Shown here: positions 31,926 through 44,260 of the stretch, piece after piece
Position numbering within the stretch: the first letter of the stretch is position 1
Layout: the number at the start of each line of letters is the position of its first letter
Program-made: the position numbers and the translations under genes
Source of the DNA: Persicaria tinctoria
Taxonomy: Eukaryota; Streptophyta; Magnoliopsida; Caryophyllales; Polygonaceae
DNA: 64,000 bases
NCBI GenBank assembly: GCA_037127255.1
Contig: JBANSL010000001.1
Coordinates: 30,994,501 to 31,058,500, forward strand
Reading direction: 5' to 3'
Notes under the pieces: generated by a model
What the model was told of the DNA's origin: nothing
What the model saw: the letters and a program-made list of their open reading frames with translations, nothing else
Database searches by the model: none

Positions 31926-32654
31926 GTGAGTATTATATAACCACAATCTGGTGTTTTGGGGTTGCTTTCATGGTTGCCTAAGTGAATTAAAAAGTGATCC
32001 ATTTCAATTCATGAATTAAGTTGCTGTTTTTAGTTTGTATCAATATGAGACATTCAACCCATTTAGCTTTGTATAAAATTTAATAACTTAGGGCTTCTTA
32101 TTTTATACAGTAGGATTAGTACGACTTTGGAGGAATAGCCTTTTGTTCTATCTTGTTATTCACCAGCTCGCATGTGTATGTGTGCCACAATAAGATACTC
32201 AAAAGTTTCTGATTTTGACAGAACCCGCTGTTTTGGAGCCTTTAAATCCTTGCATACTAGAGTGACTTTTTGTTAGTGTGTTGAATTGCGTATCTTCAAT
32301 TAACTTTTGGTTTTCTTTCCCAAAAGAAAAACGAACTTCTTCAGTTAACATTCTGTCATTCTGGACAAAACATTGGGCTTACCACAAAACCAACAGTTGC
32401 TCAGGTTCTTTTGGTGTCTAACATGTCTGACCTTGGTTAGTTGGTTTTGAGTTCAAGAACCTGCATATTCATGTTTGGATCCAGGAATCTGTTTTCTTGA
32501 TCTCATATCTAAAGTATGAATGCTTGTGGATCTAGGAATCTGATCATACCTGTTGAATTTGAAGATGATGAAATTTGCATTCTCAGATGGTTAGGTATGT
32601 TTTAAGGCTCGTGCTTGGGTTTTGGCTCCGCTTGTAGTAGAATTGTAGTTTGGT

Positions 32655-35600
32655 TGTAACGGCCCAGAATTATGATTTCCGGGTTACGTTTCAAGGGATA
32701 AAACCCCTTGTTCGGATCTTGCAATCCAGGTACGGGTCGAGGTTTCAAACTCATTTTAAGGTTATTAGAAAGAGGGATTTCAAACCCTAAAAACATCGAA
32801 GGGTCGTTGGGTACCCTTAACCTGTCCTAAGACTATGTCGCAGAAACCATTTCAAACGGAAGTAAAGCGGAAGTAACGTACAGATACAAGTGCCACGGCG
32901 GAGCCGGGTCAAAACGGAGTCAAAAGTATAAATCCAAAACAATATAATCAGAGTCTGGTGAAGTCTATAACTCCAGCGCTCACTCTCCGCCGACAAAACG
33001 ACCCGCGCAATAAGCAAACAGCACCGATAGGATGAACATAAATAATTCCTAAAAAATTTGATTTGGAGCGGGATCAGATCGATGCCCACTTAACTCTGCA
33101 TCCCAACCATAAGCACACATATACGCTATACCTAATAAAGATGCTCTAATGCAGTACGAAATTCAACCACACTAGCATGCTCCTAGTTCATAATAATGTG
33201 CAGAAATACTGTAAAGGGCCCAAAACAATGCCAAGTGGCATATCCCTCTCCTACCTCCACCCCTTCCGACAAGCGGAGACTGGCCAGCTCGTGAATGCAT
33301 TCATTCATAATAGGGCGGCACGCATGCCTAACCCGCTCCACAATAAAGCCCGCAGGCATATCATAATATAAGGAAGTACTCGATTGACTCAGGGTACCCG
33401 ATGAGGCTGGGCTACCCTATGACCCTAGCAAAGACTCTAGGACTATCACAGATAACGGCCGTTCTGTTTACATACACATAGAGAAATAGAATGCTCAACG
33501 ATCAATGCAACCTAGCATGGTACTACATGACATGCTGATCATGAATGCAACACCTAGTATATCATGCACCTATAGCAGGGAATAGCTCTATTCAATCTGA
33601 GTAAGCTCCGAAGAGACTTACCTGGAGGTGCAGAACAGCAAGATAACACAAGCAAGGGCCCAAATGCAAGTCCAAAGCAATTCAAAGCAATACACACCTA
33701 TCATCAAGCCATTTTCATAAGTCACCGAACCAACATTCATTCGCACGAAACCCAAGTTCTCCGTATCCTCAAAACCAATCGACGATAAAACCATTTTCCA
33801 AAACCTTTCCGATACGATCAACATCAACCAAAATCGTTTACTTCCAATTTCTTTCTCAAAACCAATATAATTAAACCAAGACAAGGGATCCCGACATTAA
33901 ACATTTAAACCTTAAAACCAATATCTCAAAATCATATTATAGAATCAGTTCCGGCATTTTATTTCAAAATCTTTATATAAATAAATTCTTATATTAAATC
34001 ACCAAAACGATTCTATTTTAATAACCTTCATTTTTAAAACGACCAAACCAAATTACTTCACCATAGCTAAATTCTCTTTTCAATTTACATTAATAAACCA
34101 AAGCCAATAATTCATTTCAAATTCCCAAAATCACATTTTTTTACACCATATAATAACATTTTTCAAATAATAATATTTCTAACACAACTTAAATGTAAAT
34201 CATAATTTCAAAATATAATATTTCCAACACTCGGGTAATATAATACTATCATAAAATAATACACATAACATATTCATCTTTATCTTTGTGAAACAAGTAA
34301 TAATTAACATTAATAACAAAACAACCCAACCCAACAGGCCCAAAACTCAACCCGGTCTCAGCCCAAACCCGAGCCCATGACCCGAAATATTAGGCCCAAC
34401 CCGGGTCCCTCTCAAGCCCAGAAAGAAAGGAAGGATAGGTTATCCCCTTCCTTGGAACGATACAGCGTACAGATGCCAGAACGGAGAAGAAGCGGAGGAG
34501 GAAGGAGAAGGAAGGCTCGGCCTTCCGGCGGAACTCCGATCAACCCAGACCCGCACCAAGCCTGACCGACACCTCTCCCGACCACCACAGACTCGGAAAA
34601 CCCAGGCGCAATCAAGGAAAGAGAGAGAATGAAGAACTCACCGAGAGTTTCGAAAGTCCGACTCCGGGGACGCTCCGAGGCCAATCTGAGCTCCGATGGC
34701 GGAATCCGCGTCGTCTTGGCCTAGGACGAAGGAACAGAGGGTAAAGGCAGACCCTTTTTTCGATTAGGAGATGAAAGGAGGCGGAATGAGCAAGAACAAG
34801 GCCTTACCGAGGGAGATTAAAGCGCGTCGGAGGGCGTCGGAGTCCGATTCGTCTCGCCGAATGCTCGAGCTGCTCCCACCTGGCCTAGAACGAAGCTAAG
34901 AGGCGTAAAGGTGGAGCCTTTGTATGAAATCGATCGGAAAAGATGGAAAGGACGGCCTTACCGGATGTTCGGATTTTCGCCGAAACTCGTCGGGGCTCCT
35001 TCGATGCTCGTCGGAAAGCTGCTGCTACTGCTGCTGCTTGATTGGAAGAGCAAGAATGGGGGCTGGAGGGCTCGACCTTGCTGGCTTTCTCGCGGAAATA
35101 GGGGACCGTGGTGGTCGATTGGGAAAGCAGGGAAAACGCTCCGGAATAGAGGGAAGGAGATGGGGTGCTCGGGCTACCGCCGGTGGTGGCTGACGGGGAA
35201 ACGGAGAGCAAGAAGGGCAGGGTGGACCTCCTGTGTGTGGGATATGTGTTTGAACGGGGAATCTCATAGAGAAGGGAAAAGGTGGAGATGTATGGTGATT
35301 TCCTGGTTCTGCAGAGAAGAAAAGAGAAGGGAGAGAGAGGCTCCTGCTGTGAGTTTTCTGGTGGAAAAGTAAAATGAAGGAAGAGGAGGGAGTCTCTGAA
35401 ATTTGGCTTATTCCCTTTGGCGTGGGTGATGCCTTGCCAAACAGAGGTGGGAGGCCGATTAGAAGAGAGTTGGCAGTGCTCTGCAATTTGCCAAAGAGGT
35501 TGGGAAAGTTACAAAACTCAGATTGGGAAAAGGGGGATGTGGCACTCCATTTCCAATTACCCGGAACTCAAAACCCGCAACCCGCTCTTCCGACTCGACC

Positions 35601-35857
35601 AAAATAACGCTTCAAAATTTCAAAAGATGTCGACATCCCAAAGTTTATTTCAAATCCCAAGGTAAAATGACGGAATTGTCCTTCAAAGTTCAAAATTAGG
35701 CCGGAATCCGCTTTAAGGATTTTAAAATACGATTTTTAAGGCGAAGATGAGGATCTTCAAATATCCGAATTATTTTTATTTATTTCTTTTCGACTTAGAT
35801 CCATTTTATATTATTTGTTAAAATTTATTATTTAAAAAAAAAATCCGGGCCTTTACA
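32655..35857. repeat. Solo LTR of a Ty3/gypsy element, 3.2 kb, inside CACTA-1
   Basis: It starts TGTAACGGCCC and ends GGGCCTTTACA, inverted with one mismatch, and has a perfect 5-bp TSD TTGGT (32650-32654 and 35858-35862). There is no internal region or second LTR nearby, so it is a solo LTR left by recombination. Length and TGTAACGGCCC ends resemble LTRs of large chromovirus-type gypsy elements. GC-rich open frames on both strands (34377-35607) show no protein homology. Orientation is not decided. Confidence 0.87.
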
Positions 35858-35869
35858 TTGGTGGCCTTC

Positions 35870-38800
35870 ATCATACATGTAGCTGTTTTAGGACACATCA
35901 CTGTTTATTGAGCTTGCGGGAAATGGTGGAGATGTTGCAGAAACGTGTGGTTTTAATGAGTGGAAATCCTCGTTTTTAAGAGACCTTAGGTTAAATCAAT
36001 TTCTGCTAGATCAGCAAGTGTGTCAACTATCAATTTTTTTACACGCCAATAGCTTTGTATAAAATTCTGTTTTAATGTTTCAGCTACTGTTCTTTTTGAT
36101 CAAGTCTTTTTTTAATGTTTCAACTTTCAAGCACTAATTATCTTTTGGATCTCAACCATTCACACGGTTGAATGATGTGAGTTTGATGGTGGTTCCGGAT
36201 AATTATTTTGGTAGTGTTAACTTGTTTTCTTTTTAGGAAAAATTTATGGGTCATGAACTTTGTTTAAATTCAACCAGTCAAGGATTGATTTATGTTGCAC
36301 ACATGCTGACCTTTATTGCTGACCTTGGACTGCTTTTGTGGTTTTATCCTTCTTTAAGTCCTTTGCCTTTGCATTTTTTGTGGGGCATCTAGACTTTTTA
36401 GTGAACTTAAGCATTTTCTTCATATGCTTTCTATATTTATTTGGGCACTGCCAGGATTTTCTTTATTGCTTTATTAGCTGTTCAAATGACCCTCTCCCCC
36501 AATTAAATTATCTTTCTCCAGGGGTTTCTAGCTTGACTAAATAATATCCATATTTATCGGTAAAGAAAGCCACAAACCCATGGTTATTTGTGTCACTTAA
36601 GTGCTAAGCAAAATTTTGTGAAAAATTGGGTGACTATCGATTGTTAGTCCGTAGTGCTGACTGTTAAGATCTCTTTTATCTCATGTTTCTACTTCCTATA
36701 TTACCCAAGAGGAAATTCGTGTAGTTGTTATCTGGGGCCTAGATTATTCTTAGTCCACACTTTTCCATAGGGCTTAAAGGATAGAAATGGTTCCATATAT
36801 CTGACATTGTGGTTTGTTTAGAAGGTTGGAATCGGCTTCTTTTATCTTGTGTATGATTCTTGTTCCATATATCTTGCACCATTTCAATGTTTGAAATGTA
36901 TGCTAGTAGTTTTTTTTTTGCTTGCAATTCTTCCCTAAAATGTAATTTGAAATCTTATATGTTATAACCTTGCCAGGTGTACTGAGAAACGTATCAACGG
37001 GCTTGGGCTGACAACATTATCAGTTCGGGGTTTGTGTAAGGTATAAAAACTGAATTAACCATCAAATGTACTTTAAAATATATAAGGTATGGTTGACTAG
37101 GGATTTCTGGTATACAAACATAGCCTTTATTTTTCTTATCTACAACCACAATGAAAGTTGTTACCATGACTGCCACCATGCTTGCATGTTATTATTATCC
37201 TATTTATATAGGTTATGCTCTAGCCGTTTATACTAAGGCATCTCCATTGAGTATTTTGTTCCATCAGAATCTTCTCTAGTTTTTTTGGCTAGTTTAAATG
37301 TATTTTTCTCTAGAATGTTTAAAGATGTCTTTGTAATTGTGCTTGTTTATGTGAATCTGTGAGTGAGTGAGCATGTATAGGTGCATGTGTATGCAAACTC
37401 CATTACAATGAGTAGGAAAATGACAGTACATTAGATATTAGATTAATGAAAAACATAAAGCAAAACACAAGATAACAGATAACACTTTCTAGAATCACAA
37501 GTAACAAAGTACATAACAATGAGTACGAAAATACATAACCATTAGTAGCAACATCCTTGAAGGATTACACAACTTGGGGATGTGCTTTTAAGTACTTGCT
37601 TTACCTTCTTTTTCATCATATGCACAAGAATCGAGCAACATGATCTAACAAGCAAAACATGCTCTGGCCTAACTGAAGAAGTAGGTTAATTATCAATAAA
37701 TTATCACACAAGCAGAAGCCAGGAAAGAGGACAAGGCGACATTCCTGAATAAAGCAATTTGTATCAAATTTCAGATCCAACAGTGATATTTATACATCAC
37801 CTAAAATGTTCAGTTTATTAAAACCTTTACTTTGATCTTCTGTTGGGTTATTAGGATCTTCTTCTTCTTCTTCATTTTCTTTTTTAATGTTTGAAGCCAT
37901 GAAAAGATTAGAAACCCTTATTTGTACAGACAAGTGTGAATGTTGTATCAGAAAAACTGAAAACTTACAAAATGTATAGAATTTTAATAGATTCATAGAT
38001 TTTCATCTAGATATTTAGTCTAGATAATAATCTTAAACTAGATTAATCATTAATACCATCCACGTTGATTGAGTGTGTAAATGTGAGTATTTGAACAAGG
38101 TGTGTAAGAATGCATACCACTTTTTTTTCACTTTTACTCTATTGGTTACAATGTGTATTTAGTCTTTGCACCGGCCAAGGAAGCACCATAAGTCTTCACC
38201 TTTCTCAAAAAGTCATCCTCTTCATGCCACTTATAGTACACTGAACTCTCACATTCACATATGTAAACAGAAAAAACAAAGAGGTTGAACTAGTTTAATT
38301 AAGGAAGTAAATTTCTAGTTATGTACTAATAACAAGAAAATTTGTATGACATTTCATTAGCTAACAGACTATACTGTGTTTATGAGCAAGGATAAGATCC
38401 GAATAGGGGAACTTTATTTCTCTCGATAAATCAAGTGAATGCTCTACATTTTTTTTTTGTTAGATAAAGTCGAGTCTATTTCTTTTGATAAATATTTTTT
38501 TAGGTGCTTTTTATTATAGACAAATAGTGTCCATCAGAGAGAGTCTATAGGAGAAGGAGCTCTTCTCTTATCCCCCCCCCCCCCCCCCGATCAAGCACTG
38601 AAGACCCCGACCCCGATCACCGCTGAAGATGATGATGAATTTGAGGAAGAGGAAGATGATGCATGCAGTGACGACCCTCCTGCAAGGCTGGCTGAATGAA
38701 GTGTTGAAATGGGGATTCAAACTGGCACCAAGATCAGAACATTGCGCCCAATTTTTGGCCTTATGTAAGTACATTCACCTTTTGTCGAGAAGTTTGAACT

Positions 38801-39030
38801 TTAGACTCAAGACTTCGAATGCATAAGTCGTTTGTGTGACCTTTCAAACAATTAGGTGTAATTACAATGTTGAATGCACTTTTGCTTTATCTGAATATGT
38901 AATTTGGAAGAATTGTTATGGTTGTACAATTTTTGTGAAGTTACTTTGATAGACACATTAGGACAGGTTTGATTAGGCACATTAGGACATGTTTGGATTA
39001 TGAGAATGAAAACAGGAGAAAAATGGGTTG
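35870..39030. other. CACTA-1 interior right of the solo LTR: intron-like sequence with small exon-like pieces
   Basis: Most of this is A/T-rich intron-like DNA. Two splice-site-bounded pieces stand out. 36977-37040 lies between TTGCCAG and GTATAA and encodes CTEKRINGLGLTTLSVRGLC, which has a weak leucine-rich look. 38611-38720, after a C-tract (38574-38588), encodes TAEDDDEFEEEEDDACSDDP in one frame. I cannot name either gene. Confidence 0.45.
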
Positions 39031-39039
39031 TCATTACAC

Positions 39040-39565
39040 TTGGCAACGGCTATATATCGTGGCAAGATGGAGACATAGTCGAGGAAAATAGCATCGGGTT
39101 CTTGCCGTGGCAAGGTGTGAAAAGGCGTCATAATTCAGGCGGTATATTTTTTTACAAATTCATACCGTAGCCACGGCGTTCTACCGTCGCAAACTGGTGG
39201 AAAATGGCGCCAAATTAGGGAGGGAAATTTTTGGCTGGAAATTGGGTACTACCCTAGTAGCCACGACAGAAGACCGTCGCAAAATGGGAAAAAATGGCGC
39301 CAAATTTGGGTGGGAAATTGTTGGATGAAACTTACCTAGCTACGACAACTCTCTGGGGTGGCGAAATGTGGTTCCTTTGAACAAGCGTCGCTATTCCGTC
39401 GTTGTGCCGTGGCTAGGTTGGTCGCCACGGCTATCATCCGTAGCTATTATCATTTTGCCACCGCAGACTTCGCCACCCCTAGTTTCCCGTGGCTACGTCC
39501 GTGGCTAAATGGGTTTTGCCACCCCAGATCAGCCTTTCGCCATGGTAAATTGCCGATGCTAAATT
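39040..39565. repeat. CACTA-1 right subterminal repeats
   Basis: Units such as GCCGTGGCAAG, GTAGCCACGG, GTCGCAAAATGGG and GTGGCTA recur. An approximately 60-bp unit containing AAAATGGCGCCAAATT is repeated at about 39192 and 39293. They mirror the left-end array and lie next to the TIR. Confidence 0.78.
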
Positions 39566-39599
39566 CTTTTTTTTTTTTTTTGTAGTCCCAGCTCCAGTT

Positions 39600-39930
39600 A
39601 CCTGCATACAGTTCATCTAATTTTCATACACTCGTATTGATTTCTCCTTAGGTTTCTTTGTTGTTCCATCGTTTTGTGATGTATTTGTTTAATGAAGGCG
39701 CTCCTAAAGGTAATTCAGTGTTAACTATCAAGTGTTGATTTTGCTTCTTTTGCTTAACGTTTGTTGATTTCACTTGGTAATGAGTTTGATTTTGAGCTCT
39801 ATACTATCTGAATTTTACATACTCGTGTCAAGTTTCAACCTAAAGCTAGGACACGAGTCCCTCCCGCCAAGAAGGCATCATCAGCTAATCCGGTTCCTCC
39901 ACAAGCTGCCGTCAATCCACCTGATGCACT
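39600..39930 (+). pseudogene. Captured gene pieces of arm 1, right of CACTA-1
   Basis: One piece (about 39652-39710) lies between CTCCTTAG and GTAATTCAG and contains FNEGAPK. A second (39830-39925) encodes KFQPKARTRVPPAKKASSAN followed by Pro-rich sequence. The basic, Pro-rich start resembles the FQPKAKPRP stretch near the N-terminus of plant TFIIIB B''-like proteins, but the match is short and I would not assign it. Both are in the sense direction of the arm. Confidence 0.35.
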
Positions 39931-40074
39931 TTTTAACCATATTTATGCACTTTTTAATCTTAGTAATGCACTTTTTTTTTGATAAAATTTATAGTTTTAT
40001 ACTTGAAGACTTCAATTTTATAACTCAAATGTTCTTAGCTTGTCCATATGTGGGGTAGCTTTTTACTTGTGTTA

Positions 40075-40151
40075 AGATCCATAAGCTTTATTAGAGAAGA
40101 GCGTCTGAACAATTGTGTCAGGAGGTTGGTGGTTCGATTCCACCTGGATCT
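40075..40151 (+). other. tRNA-like sequence 1
   Basis: It can be folded with a perfect 7-bp acceptor (AGATCCA/TGGATCT), a D stem GCTT/GAGC, and a perfect T arm GGTGG-TTCGATT-CCACC. The anticodon arm is poor: CTGA/TCAG closes a 9-nt loop where 7 nt is normal. The TTCGATTCC B box fits pol III promoters; the A-box region is degenerate. I therefore call it tRNA-like or tRNA-derived, not a working tRNA gene. Confidence 0.6.
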
Positions 40152-40229
40152 ATATGTTGTATTAAAATTCAAGCTGATTTTAATTACTAAATTAGTCGAC
40201 ATTCAACTTTTAGAGTTGAAACTACCTAA

Positions 40230-40920
40230 CGTTGCACATTTTTGTACATATGTATTTTAAAGTTACACTTTATAGTCTTATTTATGAAAGTTTTAATCTT
40301 AATTGTGTCCATCGTAATCTTATTTATGCACTTCATATTATTCATACACTTCATCAATTTATTCTTGCACTTTATTATTTTATTTATGCGCTTTATCATT
40401 TTATTTATGCACTTCAATATTGCGGAATCTGAACTATTTTAAGTGCAAAAATAAAGCATATTAGTGCAATTTAAGATACCAATTGTGCAATATGGATGCA
40501 GTTCATACATTGTGTGATCTAAAACAAAAAAAAAATTATTAATTCTATTTATTCACTTTATAGTCATATCCATGCACTATATATTCTTATTTATGCACTA
40601 TATATTCTTGTTTATGCACTTCATATTATTCATACACTTCATCATTTTATTTTTGGACTTTATTATTTTATTTATGCACTTTATAATCTTATTCTTGCAT
40701 TTTATCATTTTATTTATACACTTTCATATTGCGGAATCTGAACTATTTTAAGTGCAAAAATAAAGGATATTAGTGCAATTTAAGATACCAGTTGTTCAAT
40801 ATGGATGTAGTTCATACATTGTGTGATCTAAAACAAAAAATAAATAAACTCTATTTATGCACTTTATAGTCATATCCATGCACTATATATTCTTATTTAT
40901 GCACTAATCTAAAACACAAA
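40230..40920. repeat. TTTATGCACTT minisatellite with a 309-bp higher-order duplication
   Basis: Units of about 22-24 bp built on TTATTTATGCACTTTATAATC are tandemly arranged with drift. On a larger scale, TGCGGAATCTGAACTATTTT occurs at 40421 and again at 40730, marking a 309-bp tandem duplication of the whole block. The same units are found at 63470-64000 and in short form at 42450-42510. Confidence 0.9.
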
Positions 40921-40970
40921 AGTTTATTCATGAACGAAAGCAAAAGATCACATAAACCTAGACAATTTAT

Positions 40971-41041
40971 CTGCTTGTGCGGGATTTGAATCCGCATTTG
41001 TGCGTGTTGGCACATTGCTCTACCATTTGAGCTAATAGGCT
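40971..41041 (-). other. tRNA-like sequence 2 (opposite strand)
   Basis: On the minus strand it reads AGCCTATTAGCTCAAATGGTAGAGC, then ATGCGGATTCAAATCCCGCA. The D arm GCTC-AAATGGTA-GAGC is a perfect A-box/D-arm sequence and the T arm is GCGGA-TTCAAAT-CCCGC. Acceptor pairing is partly lost. It is clearly similar to tRNA-like 3 (63362) over TATTAGCTCAAWTGGTAGAG and the following CAATGTGC. Confidence 0.65.
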
Positions 41042-41544
41042 TTTAATGAAATATCACGCATAATAATGCCATTTTAGAACCCAACTGTGCAATTTGAACA
41101 ATACTAAGTGCAAAAATAAGACATTTTAGTGCACCAGCATTGACAAGGTTAGTTCGTATAACCATCTGTGGTTTTAGAATCATGAAGGAACTATGTATAA
41201 ACAAGATGATTTTAACCTTGCTTTAGGCAAGTTGAAAATATCGGTTGTAAATGGCACCAATTTTTTTTTTTAAAAAAAAATCAATTTCCTGAATGTAGGA
41301 AGAGGAATCAAGAAGGTGAAATTCACTCCGGTCTTTTAGAAGCAAGTAAATGGAAATTCCCAATTGGTGATATGAATTTAACTAGGTAGGAGGTTCAAAT
41401 ACAACTCGAATTCCTGCATCGAAACAGCAGGCCTACCTTAAGTATAAAATAACCCATGAGTGAGAATGCGACAGATAAGTTATGAGCAATCTTATCACCG
41501 ACTCTCAAATCACATGTTTCCTAATAGACATTCTAATATGGAAC

Positions 41545-42343
41545 CCACCCCACTCATAACATCATTGATCAATTCTTTAGCAGCATCTATCTGTTCTTAA
41601 GTTTCACCGATATACACTGATCTCTTGGGTGAAGTATCACATGGAGGAGGGTGAAGAGGAACAACCTGCAAGGGAAGCACGTAAAATGGAACACATACAA
41701 AAGATCATCATGTGCAAAAGAATGGAAGAAACATCAAAGATACGCTACTGAACTAAAATGACTAGTCAATATTGTGCATAATCAAGAAGTTGGCAAACTG
41801 AAAGCTGAGTATGTGCATTACAGCTACTGACCTGAATACATACTCCAGATTTGATCTGCATGCTTTTAATTGTTTCACCTCCTTTACCAATGATCATAGC
41901 AACTTGCAAAGGCAAGATTCAAGGTTCTGCTTTCAGTTTGTCCTTCCACTCAGGAGAAGGTTACAATATTATATGTACTTTTTCATTAGGAACTTTCATT
42001 ACAAATTGTTCCGCTCCAGGTTTCCCTGGATTAATAGAGCGATTTCCGGATGGAACACCAGAGGCTGCAGCATCAATCTGCTCATAAAATATATAGACAG
42101 TCACAAAATTTGTGCTAAATGACACTTATCAACAAAATAATTGACTTATTAAGGCCACTCACCTTCGCAATCACTTCATTGATTTGTTGTTCAGCTCTGC
42201 TGATTTGATCTGTTGTACCAACTCAACATCCCTCATTTCTGAAGATAGATCAGCATCAGCATCCCTTGTTATCTGGATTTTTGCACCTGAGCGGTGCTGA
42301 AGGATTTTTATCATTTCTCCGCCTCTAGCGATGATGACCCCAA
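41545..42343 (-). pseudogene. Captured KH-domain gene (FUBP/hnRNP K type), three exons with introns
   Basis: Three exon pieces with GT-AG borders are visible on the minus strand. Exon 42163-42343 encodes a KH domain, VGVIIARGGEMIKILQHRSG, then AKIQITRDADADLSSE (the GKGG loop is changed to ARGG). Exon 41832-42080 holds PGAEQFVMKVPNEKV, an in-frame stop, and a second KH start, AMIIGKGGETIKSMQIKSG. Exon 41545-41665 encodes VPLHPPPCDTSPKRSVYIGE, a stop, and EQIDAAKELINDVMS. This is the exon order of plant FUBP-like RNA-binding proteins with tandem KH domains that bind single-stranded nucleic acid. A possible first exon lies at 43870-44000. At least two stops make it a pseudogene. Confidence 0.85.
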
Positions 42344-43860
42344 CCTGTATGCAAGCAAAAATCAAGACAACGAACAAAAAAGCAGGTAACAACATATTAA
42401 AATAAATTAACAAAAAGAGTAAGAAGATGGCAAGTAAATCACCATATTTATTAAGTGCATAAATAAGATAAGATAGTGCATAAATAAGATTACTAAGTGC
42501 AAAAATAAGCTTAATTTCATGGTAGCTGAATAAGTAGTTGAAATAAATCAACATCATAAATGGGCTCAAGATATTACCAAACTCTCCTCACTCTTCACCA
42601 ACCTCTTCTGATGGCCTTTACTAGTTTCAAGTTTCAACACTTGAACGACATCATGAATTACACAGCATATGGCATCATCTCCTATTTCTTGATAAGTACA
42701 AATTCACCCTCTCCCATAGCAATTTTCATGACAAAATGCAGCACCAAAGTAGAAAAATTCAGCATCATAGCAATTTTCATGACAATGGATTATTTACATT
42801 TGTTTGGTGGGACTCACAATTAAGATGCAAACTCTAATACTAGTAGACATTTCTCAAAGTGAATTATTCATATTTACAAAAGCCAATGCCAAAATAACTA
42901 AAGAAGCGCAAATCTCAGTCGGCTTTCAGTCTTATAAAACAGAGACTAACAAATTAAGGTAGGTCTCAGTCGACTTTAGATGAGTAACATACTAGATAAC
43001 CTTCATGTCAGGATTACATAAAGCAACTCTCATAATTTAGCTCAGTATGCCTAAAATTTTATAGGGGAACTAAAGTTAACCACCCCTCATATATGCTCAT
43101 TTGCATGAAAACACCTTGACGGTATTTTTTTTAACCACCTCTATGGTGCCTTGATTGTGTGAGTAAAAGAAACAACCACTTTTCCAAGGCTCATATTAGT
43201 GAAAAGCTTTCCTAAAGAGTGCATTATAGCTAGAGGAAAAATGGATACAAGTTGTAATATGGAATCAAAATCAAATAAGACGCCTCAAATAGAGATTATC
43301 CAACTGCTTCAATAATAAAAAGGACACCAAATAACCTGAGATCCAGTAACTTTGGGCCTTTTGTAAAGATTGAATGTCCCCATAAAGAGCACTAGCGCTG
43401 TTCCAACGATAAGCTGGACTACAGTGATAGTCACTGGGAAGTGATAGACCTTCAAAACCTGTGACATAGATATTCATCCGCATTATTAACAGGGATCACT
43501 GCTACACACATAATACAAAGGATAAAAAGCACCTGAGGGGTAAAGAGATAACCAGAACTTTACATTATAAGCAATATATATCACATTCAATTCCAGGAAT
43601 GAGTTCAACGGATGAAGAGATCATCATTCTAAATCTACATGAGTGTTGGAACCCGCAAGATAGGCGTCAACTACCGTAACCTCAATACAGATCCACCATG
43701 AAACAAACAAGAAATCGGTGAACAATAGCATCTAGATCCAGGAAACCCTAGATCATTTCAAATGAACAGAATATCGACTTCCTAGAGCATTCAAACCCTA
43801 GATAAATCAATAAATTGGGGATGAGAGAAAAACCTAGTGTTCAGGCATAAAAAACCCCCA
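42344..43860 (-). other. Introns and decayed exon pieces of the captured KH gene
   Basis: A short block of the TTTATGCACTT minisatellite occurs at 42450-42510. A minus-strand piece at 43340-43480 (FEGLSLPSDYHCSPAYRWNS) may be a decayed exon between the leader and the first KH exon; the match is weak. Nothing else is recognised. Confidence 0.4.
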
Positions 43861-44260
43861 AATTGAAACTCATACCTATCCGAAAGCATCGTCATAATCC
43901 CTAGCATCCCCACCGGCGCCGCCGCCGCCTTCGGGACACCGTTCATTTGAAATCGCTTGTGGAATCGGAGTGCTGGAATCGAAAATCGTGGGGACAGTCG
44001 GAGAGAGAGTAGTCAGAGTCGAAGGTGGGGAGAGCTGAAGTATCGTCGCCGCCCGAGTCCGCTTCTTCTTCCTGGCTTTGAATCAACAAGGCGGGTGTGT
44101 GGCGCGGAAGGGGGTCGCGTCTTCAGGTCCACTCCTGGCGGATGCCTCCTGGTTCGGCCGGACTTCGATACCGGAGAGAGGAAATCTCAAATAGAGAGAG
44201 AGAGCAGAGAGATGAGATCATGAGATCATGAGAGATTGAGAGCAGAGAGATGAGAGATTG
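43861..44260 (-). other. Leader and possible first exon of the captured KH gene
   Basis: Read leftwards, a CT-rich leader (TCTCTCATCTCTCTGCTCTC) is followed by GC-rich sequence. Near 43905 it encodes CPEGGGGAGGDARDYDDAFG, then TAG|GTATGAG, a good donor. The Gly/Asp-rich content would suit the N-terminus of a FUBP-like protein. Its position directly inside the arm head suggests that a gene 5' end was captured. Confidence 0.45.

Larger units (their letters stand above)
30371..39587. mobile_element. CACTA-1: non-autonomous CACTA element carrying gene fragments and a solo LTR
   Basis: The left end is CACTACAAAAAAAAAAAAAGAATTTTGCCACG; read from the other side the right end is GACTACAA(A)nGAATTTAGCATCG, so the first TIR base is mutated. 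A 3-bp TSD, CCA, flanks it (30368-30370 and 39588-39590). Both ends have arrays of GCCACGG/GCCGTGGC-type subterminal repeats. No transposase is present. The interior has splice-site-bounded exon pieces and a 3.2-kb solo LTR. Without the LTR it is about 6.0 kb. Confidence 0.85.

Noticed and set aside
34377..35607. Several GC-rich ORFs of 60-150 codons on both strands
   Set aside because: They lie inside the solo gypsy LTR, overlap in several frames and have no domain features.
41545..42343. An intact host KH-domain gene
   Set aside because: There are in-frame stops in two exons, a changed GXXG loop and missing upstream exons, and the piece sits inside a repeated arm structure.
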